From positions 4,555,501-4,619,500 of the forward strand of contig NZ_CP110644.1 of the NCBI RefSeq assembly GCF_026153515.1: a DNA stretch of 64,000 nt, given 5' to 3'. Numbering within the stretch: the stretch's first letter is position 1; each line of letters begins with the position of its first letter. A program made the translations under genes and the position numbers. Source of the stretch: Pseudomonas sp. KU26590 (lineage in GTDB: Bacteria > Pseudomonadota > Gammaproteobacteria > Pseudomonadales > Pseudomonadaceae). The notes below the pieces were generated by a model, which worked only from the letters and a program-made list of their open reading frames with translations, did no database searches and was not told the DNA's origin. Below are positions 44,716-53,659 of the stretch, piece by piece.

Positions 44716-45516
44716 ATGACAGAAGCAACCATGCAAACCGACGCGGTCGAGCCGACCGATGCCAAAGAAGGCGAAGTCGCCGCGCCTGTCTTGTGGGAAG
44801 AAGTGCACGCCGAGCATTTCTCCATGCTGCGTCTGGCGCCCCTGCCCACCGACCGCGCGACCGGCGCCCGCCCGCTGCGCTTCGTCGAGTTCGGCAAGGC
44901 CGAGCGCCACAACAAAGAATTCAGCCTGCTGCGCATGAGCTATCAGCTGCCGGGGCAGAAGACCCGCAAAGAACAGAATTGTCTGGATATCTGGGTGGAT
45001 CACGCCAATCGCAGCGTTCGCGTGGGCCCGGCGTCAGGCCTGCAGATCGAGCCATGGAACCGCGGCCTGGGGCGTTTCATGCTAGCTCAGGGCATCACCT
45101 GGGCGCAGAAACGTTGCGCCGAGTACAAGATCGAAGGCGTTGCCCTGGCCAACAAGGATGCGCTCAACGAGGACACACGTCTGCGTCGTGATCACTTCCT
45201 CAAGACCCAGGGTTTCGAAGTCGTCTACGCCGATGCGCAGCACCTCAAAGGCACCATCAAGGACGCCAAGGTCGGCAACCTCAATAACACCTGGAACGCC
45301 GACAAAATCCAGATCGTGCAGATCCTCGACGCCGCGCAGATGCTGCAACAGGCCGAACAGAAGATTCAGGAACAGGACGTCACGATCAAGAAGTCCGAAG
45401 ACAAGGTCAGCAAATACCGCAGGGACGACGCCGGCTTGCGCTTCACCATCGCCTGCCTGGTCACCTTCGCCGTGTTTCAGGCCGGCCTGCTGATCTGGAT
45501 TGCGACGCATCGGTGA
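44716..45516 (+). CDS. Hypothetical protein with C-terminal membrane anchor and coiled coil
   Basis: A 266-residue protein starting MTEATMQTDAVEP. A globular domain spans about 15-200 (HAEHFSMLRLAPLPT, NRGLGRFMLAQGITWAQ, GNLNNTWNADKIQI), a Gln/Lys-rich coiled coil about 205-235, and one membrane helix at the C-terminus (IACLVTFAVFQAGLLIWIAT). Tail-anchored layout, facing the cytoplasm. ATG at 44716 has AGGA upstream; the ORF continues to 44668 without a ribosome binding site. Likely the PA1679-type gene by position; function unknown. Confidence 0.68.
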   Translation: MTEATMQTDAVEPTDAKEGEVAAPVLWEEVHAEHFSMLRLAPLPTDRATGARPLRFVEFGKAERHNKEFSLLRMSYQLPGQKTRKEQNCLDIWVDHANRSVRVGPASGLQIEPWNRGLGRFMLAQGITWAQKRCAEYKIEGVALANKDALNEDTRLRRDHFLKTQGFEVVYADAQHLKGTIKDAKVGNLNNTWNADKIQIVQILDAAQMLQQAEQKIQEQDVTIKKSEDKVSKYRRDDAGLRFTIACLVTFAVFQAGLLIWIATHR

Positions 45517-45566
45517 CCCGGCGTTAAGCAGGGAGAAGCCGACCCAAGCGGTCAGATCTGTGGTGT

Positions 45567-45980
45567 CAATGCCGACGCCTTCCCGGCTGAAGCCGGTCCT
45601 ACAGATTGCATGCGGTCAGTAGGACCGGCTTTAGCCGGGAACAGGCCTATCTGCTCGCCATTAAATTTTCGGCGTAAATGCCGACGCCTTCCCGGCTGAA
45701 GCCAGTCCTACAGTTGCACGCGGTCAGTAGGACCGGCTTTAGCCGGGAAGAGGCCCGCGTGCTCGCCATCAGATTTGCGGCGTGATGACCGACGCCTTCC
45801 CGGCTAAAGCCAGTCCTCCAGTTGCATGCGGTCAGTAGGACCGGCTTTAGCCGGGAACAGGCCTATCTGCTCGCCATTAAATTTTCGGCGTAAATGCCGA
45901 CGCCTTCCCGGCTGAAGCCAGTCCTACAGTTGCACGCGGTCAGTAGGACCGGCTTTAGCCGGGAACAGGCCCGCCGATTG
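45567..45980. repeat. Tandem array of four REP pairs, unit about 108 bases
   Basis: Units begin at GACGCCTTCCCGGCT 45574, 45683, 45791 and 45899. Each holds a forward CCGGCTGAAGCC-type REP and an inverse GTAGGACCGGCTTTAGCCGG, separated by a conserved spacer (GTTGCACGCGGTCA), and a longer linker (CTATCTGCTCGCCATTAAAT and relatives). The linker varies between units: two share one version and the others differ. Confidence 0.93.
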
Positions 45981-45985
45981 CTTGA

Positions 45986-46894
45986 CTAGACCCGCGCCGC
46001 AAACAGATCTTGATGATTGCGGCACTGCTCGGCCGTCAGCATGAACACACCGTGGCCGCCACGCTCGAATTCCAGCCAGGCGAAATCCACTTCCGGGTAC
46101 AGCGCTTCGACGTGAACCTGGCTATTGCCGACTTCCACGATCAACAAACCCTTGTCGTTCAGATGGTCCGCAGCCTGGGCCAGCATGCGCCGCACCAGAT
46201 TCAAGCCATCGTCACCGCAGGCCAGCGCCAGCTCGGGTTCGTGCTGATATTCGTCGGGCATGTCGGCGAAATCTTCGGCATCGACATACGGCGGGTTGGA
46301 CACGATCAGGTCAAAACGCTGACCCGGCAGACCGTCGAAACCGTCGCCCTGCACGGTGTACACGCGCTGATCCACGCCATGGCGCTCGATGTTCTGATTC
46401 GCCACTTCCAGCGCCTCGAACGACAGATCGGCCAACACCACTTCAGCGTTCTGGAACACGTCGGCGCAGGCGATGCCAATGCAGCCGGAGCCGGTGCAGA
46501 GGTCGAGGATGCGTGCCGGCTCGCTGCCCAGCCAGGGTGCGAAACGCTGCTCGATCAGTTCACCGATGGGCGAGCGCGGAATCAGCACGCGTTCGTCGAC
46601 GATGAATGACATCCCGCAAAACCACGCTTCACCCAGCAGATACGCCGTGGGCACGCGCTCCTCGATGCGTCGCTTGATCAGGCGTTGAACCGCCACCAGC
46701 TCTTCTTCTTCAAGGTTGCAGTCCAGGTAACTGTCGGCAATTTCCCACGGCAGATGCAGGGCGCCGAGCACCAACTGACGAGCTTCGTCCCACGCGTTGT
46801 CGGTGCCATGACCGAAAAACAGGTCTTCCCCGTGGAAACGGCTGACAGCCCAACGGATATGATCGCGCAGGGTGCGCAGGCGGGAAGTGATCAC
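45986..46894 (-). CDS. prmB: 50S ribosomal protein L3 N5-glutamine methyltransferase
   Basis: A 302-residue SAM-dependent methyltransferase of the PrmB/PrmC family: an N-terminal helical domain ([19 protein letters not shown]), [16 protein letters not shown], the SAM motif [13 protein letters not shown], and the NPPY catalytic motif in [13 protein letters not shown]. It methylates a Gln in ribosomal protein L3. I start it at GTG 46894 because AAGGAG is 7 bases upstream; the longer frame from 46981 is not needed. Same relative position as PA1678. Confidence 0.92.
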   Translation of the reverse strand: MITSRLRTLRDHIRWAVSRFHGEDLFFGHGTDNAWDEARQLVLGALHLPWEIADSYLDCNLEEEELVAVQRLIKRRIEERVPTAYLLGEAWFCGMSFIVDERVLIPRSPIGELIEQRFAPWLGSEPARILDLCTGSGCIGIACADVFQNAEVVLADLSFEALEVANQNIERHGVDQRVYTVQGDGFDGLPGQRFDLIVSNPPYVDAEDFADMPDEYQHEPELALACGDDGLNLVRRMLAQAADHLNDKGLLIVEVGNSQVHVEALYPEVDFAWLEFERGGHGVFMLTAEQCRNHQDLFAARV

Positions 46895-47151
46895 GGCAGA
46901 CTCCTTGAAAAAACGACGGGCGATTCTATCAGCCATCCACGCAACAAACGATCCCGCACCCGGCGCGGTGGCCAGGCGCAAAACTTTCCGCAGTCTTTAC
47001 CTCGTTTTGCAGGCACTATGACAGCAACCGCGACCTGCTCGACGGCATGATGCCCGGCGGAAAAAAGCGAGGTCTGTGAGCATGGCGATTCACAGAATCG
47101 CTCTGCCAGTGGACAATGTGGCAAAAGCCCCACTCCAAGGAGCCCTCCCCG

Positions 47152-47775
47152 ATGTCTGTTTCAAACACTGGTCCGAAGACCATGTTTCAACTCAGTGGCC
47201 GCGAATACGCGGCGGCCACCTTGAGTAATGCCACCCTGATCATCATCGATGCGCAGAAGGAATACCTCAGCGGCCCCCTCGCCCTGACCGGCGTTCAGGA
47301 CGCCATCAATAACATCGTCAAACTGGTCGCCGCCGCGCGTGCCGCGAAGTCGCCGATCATTCACGTGCGCCATCTGGGCACCGTAGGCGGCATGTTCGAT
47401 CCTCAAGGCGAACGTGGGCAATTCGTGCCTGAACTGCAGCCGCAGGATGACGAGATCATCATCGAAAAACGCCTGCCGAACGCGCTGAACGGAACCGTCT
47501 CCACCGACGACCGCACTACCCTGCACAGCCTGCTGGAAAGCCGTGGCCGGCTGGATCTGGTGGTGTGCGGTTTCATGAGCCATTCCAGCGTCAGCACCAC
47601 CGTGCGCGCGGCCAAGGATTACGGGTTTCGCTGCACGCTGGTTGAAGACGCCTGTGCCACCCGCGACCTGCCGACCCCGAGCGGCGTCATCAAGGCCGAG
47701 CTGGTACAGCAGGCGGAGATGGCAATCATGAACGACAACTTCGCCAAGCTGGCGCTGACCAAAGACCTGATCTGA
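47152..47775 (+). CDS. Isochorismatase-fold hydrolase, Ser at the nucleophile position
   Basis: A 207-residue isochorismatase-like protein: NATLIIIDAQKEY carries the Asp, IIHVRHLGTVGGMF the middle motif. The third motif reads CGFMSHSSVSTTVRAA, where cysteine hydrolases usually have Cys; here Ser. ATG at 47152 with AAGGAG 9 bases upstream. It matches PA1677 by position. Substrate unknown; it is a paralogue of the gene at 10161, with the same Ser change. Confidence 0.83.
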   Translation: MSVSNTGPKTMFQLSGREYAAATLSNATLIIIDAQKEYLSGPLALTGVQDAINNIVKLVAAARAAKSPIIHVRHLGTVGGMFDPQGERGQFVPELQPQDDEIIIEKRLPNALNGTVSTDDRTTLHSLLESRGRLDLVVCGFMSHSSVSTTVRAAKDYGFRCTLVEDACATRDLPTPSGVIKAELVQQAEMAIMNDNFAKLALTKDLI

Positions 47776-48007
47776 TTCCTCCCTCGACAGGAGCTGTTGT
47801 GACCGAGCTGACTGCGCATGCCCCTTGCGCGGATCATTTTCCGGCAGTTCCTGTAGAAAAGGCGTACAAATGCAGTCGTCAGGCAGGGTCACCTGTTCAC
47901 CTGACCGCCTATCCGTTATCGACCCATGATGCCCCTGAAACCTGGCCAGGCGGGAACCACCCCACCCTGTGCAGGTCAGAGCGCCGATACCCATAGAGGA
48001 AATCGGA

Positions 48008-48328
48008 ATGAAAATATCCGATGGTTTTGATGCCCGTCGCCTGCGCCCAAAAGGCCAGGGCAGCTGGCGGATGCGCATTATTGCTGCGATTTCGGCCGTT
48101 CTGGCCACCGCTGGCGTGCTGCTGGCCATGGCCGGCGTCGCCAGTTTGATCGGCAACCCCGTCGCGCTGGGCGAACTCAACGCCAGTCCGGCGGGCGCCG
48201 TGGTGACGGTAATTGTCGGTTTCCTGATGCTGTATGTCGGCATCTGGTTCTGGCGCCGCAGTCGTCGCCGTCGTCGTCGTGCCGGCGAACTCAATATGTC
48301 TCCCCATCTGATGAAGAAACACGACTGA
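48008..48328 (+). CDS. Small two-helix membrane protein
   Basis: A 106-residue protein with two membrane helices (IIAAISAVLATAGVLLAM and AVVTVIVGFLMLYVGIWF), then an Arg-rich cytoplasmic stretch (RRSRRRRRRAGE). ATG at 48008 is preceded by GAGGAAATCGGA. Family not recognised; possible topology has both termini in the cytoplasm. The next gene, smr, follows after 106 bases. Confidence 0.68.
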   Translation: MKISDGFDARRLRPKGQGSWRMRIIAAISAVLATAGVLLAMAGVASLIGNPVALGELNASPAGAVVTVIVGFLMLYVGIWFWRRSRRRRRRAGELNMSPHLMKKHD

Positions 48329-48434
48329 CCTTCGCGTCATCCGCTGCCGTTTAATCATCGAGAGCGCTAATCATCGATAGTCGCGCCGATTCTGGCGTGA
48401 CGTGGTTAAACTGGCCCCCTTCGCGGAGACCACC

Positions 48435-48995
48435 ATGCAAGACGACGATTTTTCCCTGTTCAGAAGTGAGATTCGCGGCGTAAAGCCGATCAAGACTGAA
48501 CATGCGGATGTAGGAAAACCCAAAACCGACCGTAAGAACCTGGCCAAATTGCGTCAGGCGGCCACCGTGCGCTCCGATGCGACGATTACCGTTGACGGTT
48601 TGTCTGACCAGTTCGTGATCGATGTTGGTCCTGAAGACACGCTGTACTGGGCACGTGACGGGGTGCAGGAAGGCCAGATGCGCAAGCTCAAGCTTGGGCA
48701 GATCAGCTTTGAAGGCAGCCTGGACCTGCACGGCATGAGCGTCGAAATGGCGCGCGAAACGATGTGGGAGTTCCTGGCCGAGGCGGCAAAACTGGAGGTG
48801 CGTTGCGTGCGCATCACCCACGGCAAGGCCGTGCGGCTGGACGGCAAGCGGCCGATGATCAAGAGCCACGTCAACACGTGGTTGCGTCAGCATCAGCAGG
48901 TTCTGGGGTTTGCTTCGTGCATCGCCAAGCATGGCGGGGCAGGTGCGGTGTACGTGATCCTCAAGCGGACCATGATGGAAGGGCGTGACGAGTAA
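48435..48995 (+). CDS. smrA: Smr domain DNA endonuclease-like protein
   Basis: A 186-residue protein whose C-terminal half is an Smr domain (LDLHGMSVEMARETMWEFL, then RITHGKAVR and KSHVNTWLRQH, with GGAGAVYVILKR). The N-terminal half is DUF-like (SLFRSEIRGVKPIK). Short Smr proteins nick or cleave DNA or act in ribosome/mismatch rescue. ATG at 48435 with GGAG upstream. Position matches PA1676. Confidence 0.85.
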   Translation: MQDDDFSLFRSEIRGVKPIKTEHADVGKPKTDRKNLAKLRQAATVRSDATITVDGLSDQFVIDVGPEDTLYWARDGVQEGQMRKLKLGQISFEGSLDLHGMSVEMARETMWEFLAEAAKLEVRCVRITHGKAVRLDGKRPMIKSHVNTWLRQHQQVLGFASCIAKHGGAGAVYVILKRTMMEGRDE

Positions 48996-49068
48996 GGCAG
49001 GATGCGGGGTGGTCATCCCGCGCGCAGTACCGACAGGAACGCAGATTAACGGACGGCGCAAACCACCT

Positions 49069-49113
49069 GTAGGAGCGCGCTTGCCCGCGAATAGGAGCGC
49101 GCTTGCCCGCGAA
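49069..49113 (+). repeat. Two directly adjacent GTAGGAGCGCGCTTGCCCGCGAA REP copies
   Basis: 49069-49091 and 49091-49113 are near-perfect head-to-tail copies, with no spacer. Confidence 0.9.
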
Positions 49114-49153
49114 GACGTTAGGTCAGTCACCCTGTTTACCCACTGACCCGACC

Positions 49154-49179
49154 CGTTCGCCAGCAAGCCGGCTCCTACG
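49154..49179 (+). repeat. REP of the CAGCAAGCCGGCTCCTAC type
   Basis: TTCGCCAGCAAGCCGGCTCC then TACGG; a third REP class, also found at 51119-51146 and, inverse, near 51231. Confidence 0.75.
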
Positions 49180-49234
49180 GATTACGCAGCGTTCATTCGA
49201 TCAGCTGTCCCGCCAATCGAAGAGCGCCATCACA

Positions 49235-49429
49235 TCAACGCGGACCTGGACCACCGCCACCACCGCCACCACCACCACCACCCTGGCCGCCGCCTTCGTA
49301 GTGACCGCCGCCACCGCCGCCACCACCACCGCCGTGGCCGCCACCGCCCGGGCCCCAGAACGGCCAGCATCCGGACATGGCTGACATCACCGCGATGACC
49401 ATCGCGACTTTCGCTATACGACTCAACAT
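49235..49429 (-). CDS. Glycine-rich small lipoprotein (first of a tandem pair)
   Basis: A 64-residue protein: a signal peptide (MLSRIAKVAMVIAVMSAMSG) with a lipobox-like MSGC, then a Gly-rich region with two runs of ten to twelve Gly around HYEG. ATG at 49429 after GAGAGAGAAATCGA. It shares the signal peptide with the neighbouring gene at 49628 (SRIAKVAMVIA vs SRIAKIALVIA), a tandem duplication. Role unknown; the Gly run may flex or bind in the cell envelope. Confidence 0.65.
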   Translation of the reverse strand: MLSRIAKVAMVIAVMSAMSGCWPFWGPGGGGHGGGGGGGGGGHYEGGGQGGGGGGGGGGGPGPR

Positions 49430-49562
49430 TTCGATTTCTCTCTCAAAGCGGGCTTGTTCACAGGTATTCATCACCTGCTGCTTCTGACAGCACGCGCTTG
49501 CGAAACTGCGTCGTGGTTTGGTAATGATCAGGTATCGAAACTGATACGAAGCCACCCACAAA

Positions 49563-49598
49563 AAGGCCGCGAGGGAGGGTCTTCCCGTCGCGGCCTGT
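49563..49598 (-). terminator. Terminator between the two glycine-rich lipoprotein genes
   Basis: On the minus strand GGCCGCGACGGG pairs with CCCTCGCGGCC, followed by TTTTTG, directly after the gene at 49628. Confidence 0.85.
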
Positions 49599-49627
49599 GC
49601 TTCATGCGCTCAAACGATCAGTGAAAA

Positions 49628-49822
49628 TCAGCGGCGGTAGTAACCCGGTCCAGGTCCAGGGCCGTAACCGCCCCGCCCGCCATCGTATGGGCCGCCGTCG
49701 TAATAACGGTGTTCATGCCAGCCACCGCCGTGGCGGCCCCAACCCGGCCCGAAAAAACACCCCGAAACCGACGACGCCAGGGCAATCACCAGTGCGATTT
49801 TCGCGATTCGGCTAACCATCAT
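49628..49822 (-). CDS. Glycine/tyrosine-rich small lipoprotein (second of the tandem pair)
   Basis: A 64-residue protein with the same signal peptide type (MVSRIAKIALVIALASSVSGC, lipobox VSGC) as the gene at 49235, then a Gly/Tyr/Pro/His-rich mature part (GGWHEHRYYDGG, GPGPGPGYYRR). It is followed by its own terminator, so the two are separately transcribed duplicates that have diverged in the mature region. Start at 49822 (MMVSR) or 49819. Confidence 0.65.
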   Translation of the reverse strand: MMVSRIAKIALVIALASSVSGCFFGPGWGRHGGGWHEHRYYDGGPYDGGRGGYGPGPGPGYYRR

Positions 49823-50057
49823 AAGCACTCTCTTCATCCGGGCATCTGTCACCCGTTACTTCAGACATCAAGCCGACACATTCCGACATATCCCCTCGGT
49901 AAAGGTTGGGTAAAGGTCAGTTGACACTGTCACGGCGGCGCCATGCCGCAGCCCTCTCGGCCGCCTGCCGTACCCCTGCGCGTCCAGCTACGCTACTATG
50001 TGCGCCTTTGCAGGCCCGCAACCCTGCGTTTTTTGAACCCACACGGAACACACCCCT

Positions 50058-50603
50058 GTGACTCTGGAACAGAACTACACCGCCATCCTCGGTCAACTCG
50101 GCGAAGACGTCTCCCGCGAAGGCCTGCGCGACACCCCGAAACGCGCCGCCAAAGCCATGGAGTACCTTTGCCATGGCTATGAGCAAACCCTCGAAGAAGT
50201 CACCAACGGTGCGCTGTTCAGCTCCGACAACAGCGAAATGGTGGTGGTCAAGGACATCGAGCTGTATTCGCTCTGTGAACACCATCTTTTGCCCTTCATC
50301 GGCAAGGCCCACGTCGCGTATATCCCGAGCGGCAAAGTGCTGGGCCTGTCCAAGGTCGCGCGCATCGTCGACATGTACGCGCGTCGCCTGCAGATCCAGG
50401 AAAACCTCAGCCGCCAGATCGCCGACGCCATTCAGCAGGTCACCGGCGCCCTGGGTGTGGCAGTGGTCATCGAAGCCAAGCACATGTGCATGATGATGCG
50501 CGGCGTCGAGAAGCAGAATTCGTCGATGATCACCTCGGTGATGCTGGGTGAATTCCGCGAAAACGCCGCGACCCGCAGCGAATTTCTCAGCCTGATCAAG
50601 TGA
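50058..50603 (+). CDS. folE: GTP cyclohydrolase I
   Basis: A 181-residue FolE starting at GTG ([15 protein letters not shown]): the Zn/active-site motif is [12 protein letters not shown], the GTP region is [25 protein letters not shown], and [15 protein letters not shown] is the third conserved block. It makes dihydroneopterin triphosphate from GTP, the first step of folate and pterin synthesis. Probable FolE2-numbered homologue of PA1674 (paralogue of a second folE gene in pseudomonads). Confidence 0.94.
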   Translation: MTLEQNYTAILGQLGEDVSREGLRDTPKRAAKAMEYLCHGYEQTLEEVTNGALFSSDNSEMVVVKDIELYSLCEHHLLPFIGKAHVAYIPSGKVLGLSKVARIVDMYARRLQIQENLSRQIADAIQQVTGALGVAVVIEAKHMCMMMRGVEKQNSSMITSVMLGEFRENAATRSEFLSLIK

Positions 50604-50676
50604 TCACGGCGTCCTGAAGGTCGCAGCATCAGGCTGCGGCTGTCTGGCGGTTCGTGCCGCCGAGTGAGGTTTTAGC

Positions 50677-51048
50677 GTGTTGATGAAAGCAGTGAGAGTC
50701 GGTCTCGGCCAGCTCGTGATCGCGGGCGATTTCCTGACCCGGCCGAGCAAGAAGAAGCGTTCTCCCGAGGCTCAGGCTGCCGTCGATGCGTCGGCGAAAG
50801 CGCTGACGCTGTATCAGTTTCACGCCTGCCCGTTCTGCGTGAAAACCCGCCGGGCGCTGCGCCGATTGAATGTGCCCGTGGCCCTTCGTGACGCGAAGAA
50901 CAACGAGCCGGATCGTCAGGCACTGCTCAGTGGCGGCGGCCGTATCAAAGTGCCGTGCCTGCGGATTGAGGAAGAAGGCCAGACGGTGTGGATGTATGAA
51001 TCGAAGGTGATCGTTGATTACCTGGAGAGCCGCTTCTCCTCAATGTGA
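50677..51048 (+). CDS. Glutaredoxin/GST N-terminal domain protein
   Basis: A 123-residue protein: about 40 N-terminal residues then a thioredoxin fold with FHACPFCVKTRRALRRL, where CPFC is a two-Cys redox motif, and the KVPCLRIEEEGQ cis-Pro region. The initiator is GTG 50677, TTG 50680 or ATG 50683; the GTG has GAGG 7 bases upstream. Likely a glutaredoxin-like oxidoreductase. It follows folE after 73 bases. Confidence 0.8.
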   Translation: MLMKAVRVGLGQLVIAGDFLTRPSKKKRSPEAQAAVDASAKALTLYQFHACPFCVKTRRALRRLNVPVALRDAKNNEPDRQALLSGGGRIKVPCLRIEEEGQTVWMYESKVIVDYLESRFSSM

Positions 51049-51059
51049 ATCACATCACC

Positions 51060-51315
51060 TGTAGGAGCGCGCTTGCCCGCGAAACATATCAGCTGCGACA
51101 TCCACGCGCCTGACCCACCGCATTCGCCAGCAAGCCGGCTCCCACAGAATACGTGTACGCCGAAGATTCCGGATGGTGTCGAGAACGATTGTGCACACGC
51201 CACAGGCCTCAGGTATTGCCGGGATTTACCTGAGCCGGCTTGCTGGCGAACCTGTTCTACCGGTCAACATTGGCATCGCTGACCCACCGCATTCGCGAGC
51301 AAGCGCGCTCCTACA
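51060..51315. repeat. REP cluster: four elements of two classes
   Basis: Forward GTAGGAGCGCGCTTGCCCGCGAAA at 51060, GCATTCGCCAGCAAGCCGGCTCCCACAG at 51119 (third class), an inverse third-class copy GAGCCGGCTTGCTGGCGAAC at 51231, and an inverse first-class copy GCATTCGCGAGCAAGCGCGCTCCTACAG near 51290. Facing copies of each class frame the gap between the redoxin gene and the LprI-like gene; no gene is seen here. Confidence 0.85.
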
Positions 51316-51327
51316 GAGGGCTTGCCT

Positions 51328-51714
51328 TTACTTCGGGCAGCCTTCGTCGCGACAGGCCGCGTACGCCTTCAACTGCTCAACCCGCACTTTGGTCTGCGCT
51401 GACAGGCATTGCGCCTGAGCCAGCGGCCACATGCTCCCGCCCTCCTCCCGCTTACCGGCCTGATACTGGCAATCGGCGTCACGAAACGCGATCCACTTCT
51501 TCTGCGCATCCTGCAGCGCTTTCTTGCGCGCCGGCGTCTTCAGGTAGCCCATCTGCGCGTTGTATTGGGTGTTCAATTCGGCGTCCAGCGCCTTGTATTC
51601 CTGGCTAGCGCACTGGTTCATCGACGCCTGATTGGCGTCGCAGTCCTGCGCTTGGGCCGAGCAGCCGATGCCCAGCGCCATCAGCATTCCCACCACGATC
51701 ATCCTGTACTGCAT
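51328..51714 (-). CDS. LprI-like (DUF1311) periplasmic protein
   Basis: A 128-residue protein with a signal peptide (about 1-22, MLMALGIGCSAQA) and a DUF1311/LprI domain: MNQCASQEYKALDAELNTQY, then ARKKALQDAQKKWIAFRDADC, ending with two Cys (AACRDEGC). Four Cys in the mature part suggest disulfides. The LprI domain is named for a mycobacterial lysozyme inhibitor; here it is unproven. Confidence 0.8.
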   Translation of the reverse strand: MQYRMIVVGMLMALGIGCSAQAQDCDANQASMNQCASQEYKALDAELNTQYNAQMGYLKTPARKKALQDAQKKWIAFRDADCQYQAGKREEGGSMWPLAQAQCLSAQTKVRVEQLKAYAACRDEGCPK

Positions 51715-51748
51715 GTCTCATCTCCTTTTGTATTAGGAACGCCGAACT

Positions 51749-52351
51749 TCAATCCAGCATGCCGACGTAGCCTGGTTGCTCCTTGACCCGCGCGAGCCAG
51801 GCTTGAATCGCCGGGAACTGCGCCAGGTCGAAGCCGCCCTGATCGGCCACGTGGGTGTAGGCGTACAGCGCGATGTCGGCGATGGAGAAACTGTCGCCCA
51901 CCAGAAACGGCGTGCGCAGCAACTGTTGCTCCATGACTTTCAGCGCTTTGTTACCGCGCCGGTGCAGCGAGTGGTATTCCTCCATCCGCTCCTCTGGCAT
52001 CCCCAGATAAAACTGAATGAAGCGCGCCACCGCCAGGGTCGGCTCATGGCTGTACTGCTCGAAGAACTGCCACTGCAGCATCTGCGTGCGCAGGCGCGGC
52101 TCGGTCAGCAGGTAAGGCGTGCCTTCGGCGAGGAAGTTGAGAATCGCGTTGGACTCCCACAGGCAGGTGCCGTCTTCGAGCTCAAGCACCGGAACCTTGC
52201 CGTTGGGGTTCTTCGCCAGAAACGCCTCGGTTTCGGTCTCGCCCTTGAGGATGTCTACCGGCACCCACTCATATTCCGCGCCGACCAGGTTGAGCATCAG
52301 CTTGATCTTGTAGCAGTTGCCCGAGTTGTAATCGCCGTAAACCTTGTACAT
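51749..52351 (-). CDS. Glutathione S-transferase family protein
   Basis: A 200-residue GST: an N-terminal thioredoxin-fold domain (MYKVYGDYNSGNCYKIKLML, then NPNGKVPVLELEDGTCLWESNAIL, the glutathione-binding SNAIL region) and a C-terminal helical domain (SIADIALYAYTHVADQGGF). The closest type is the YfcG/omega-like bacterial GSTs. Role in thiol detoxification is inferred. Single gene, convergent with nothing of note. Confidence 0.88.
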   Translation of the reverse strand: MYKVYGDYNSGNCYKIKLMLNLVGAEYEWVPVDILKGETETEAFLAKNPNGKVPVLELEDGTCLWESNAILNFLAEGTPYLLTEPRLRTQMLQWQFFEQYSHEPTLAVARFIQFYLGMPEERMEEYHSLHRRGNKALKVMEQQLLRTPFLVGDSFSIADIALYAYTHVADQGGFDLAQFPAIQAWLARVKEQPGYVGMLD

Positions 52352-52411
52352 CAGCCCTCTCCCCTCAATCGTGTGCAGTCAGTCGTGCCGGTCGTGCGTG
52401 TGCGTAATGTA

Positions 52412-53578
52412 TCAGGCCGCCTGTGAAAGCTGTGTTTGCCGAATAACGGCGGCCAGTCGTTTCAAACCTTCGTCCAGGCGCTCGGGGTCGATGTGACTGA
52501 AGTTCAGCCGCAGATAACCCGGGTTGGCGTCCGGATCGGCAAAGAACGGCTCGCCCGGCATGAACGCCACGTTCTGCGCCAGCGCGCTGTCGAGCAACGT
52601 GCGGGTGTCGAGCTTGTCCTTGAGGGTCAGCCAGAAAAACAGGCCGCCCTGGGGGCTGTTCCATTCCGCCAGGTCCACGAAGTGCCGCTGCAACGCGGCT
52701 TCAAACGCATCCCGACGGGTGCGATAGAAGCTGCGCAACTCCAGCAGATGCTGCTCGTAATGCTCGCTGCCGATCCACTGCAACGCCTGCCATTGACCCA
52801 CGCGGTTGGTGTGCAGATCCGCCGATTGCTTGAGCTTGAGCAGATGCGGAAACAGGTCCGGCGTGGCGATCAGGTAACCCACGCGTAAGCCCGGCATCAG
52901 GGTTTTCGACACGGTGCCGGTGTAGATCCAGCTGGCTTTTTTCAGGCGGCTGACGATGGGCCGGGCGCTGCCGCCGTCGAACGTCAGCTCGCGGTACGGC
53001 TCGTCTTCGATCAGGGTGACGCCGAATTCATCGAGCAACGCCGCCACCGCATCCCGCGCAGTTTCGCTGTAGCGCACCGCCGACGGATTCTGGAACGTGG
53101 GAATCAGGTACGCGAACGACGGCGAGTGCCGCTCCAGTCGCTGACGCAGCGCTACCAAGTCCGGGCCTTCGGCGAGCAGCGGCACGGTCAGGCAATCGGC
53201 GCCGAACAGCTGGAAGATCTGCAGCGCGGCGAGATAGGTCGGCGCCTCGAGGAGGATCTCGGTGCCCTTGTCGATGTACAACTTGGCGGCCAGGTCCAGT
53301 GTCTGCTGGGAACCGCTGACGATCATCACCTGACTCGCGTTGCAGTCGATGCCCAACGCCCGCGCCTGAGCGGCCAGCGCCTCACGCAATTGCGGCTCGC
53401 CTTCGCTCATGCCGTACTGGCCGATGCTGCGCGGCATGTCAGACCATTCACTCTTCGGCAACATGGCTTCGGCCGGCAATCCGCCCGCGAACGACATCAT
53501 CTCCGGGCGCTGGGCGGCGGCGAGGATTTCGCGAATCAGTGAACTCTTCAAACGGGTAACGCGTTCGGAAAATGGCAT
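52412..53578 (-). CDS. PLP-dependent class I/II aminotransferase (2-aminoadipate/MocR-type fold)
   Basis: A 388-residue aminotransferase starting MPFSERVTRLKSS, with AGGLPAEAMLP near the N-terminus, the PLP region YTGTVSKTLMPGLRVGYL, in which the Lys binds PLP, and LRLNFSHIDPERLDEG at the end. It resembles LysN / Aro8-type transaminases. The longer frame to 53647 is not needed. The MarR gene lies divergently 81 bases away, which suggests regulation by the MarR protein. Confidence 0.87.
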   Translation of the reverse strand: MPFSERVTRLKSSLIREILAAAQRPEMMSFAGGLPAEAMLPKSEWSDMPRSIGQYGMSEGEPQLREALAAQARALGIDCNASQVMIVSGSQQTLDLAAKLYIDKGTEILLEAPTYLAALQIFQLFGADCLTVPLLAEGPDLVALRQRLERHSPSFAYLIPTFQNPSAVRYSETARDAVAALLDEFGVTLIEDEPYRELTFDGGSARPIVSRLKKASWIYTGTVSKTLMPGLRVGYLIATPDLFPHLLKLKQSADLHTNRVGQWQALQWIGSEHYEQHLLELRSFYRTRRDAFEAALQRHFVDLAEWNSPQGGLFFWLTLKDKLDTRTLLDSALAQNVAFMPGEPFFADPDANPGYLRLNFSHIDPERLDEGLKRLAAVIRQTQLSQAA

Positions 53579-53659
53579 CGGATCACCGCTGGCGGAATGA
53601 AAGGGGAATACGTCAAACTGGTTGACCGAAATTACGATGCCGCGCACGGATACGTCAAT

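Noticed and set aside
49103..49384. Thr/Ala-rich plus-strand frame opposite the glycine-rich lipoprotein
   Set aside because: It is the complement of the poly-Gly codons of the minus-strand lipoprotein gene, which has a signal peptide and lipobox; the plus-strand frame has no ribosome binding site.
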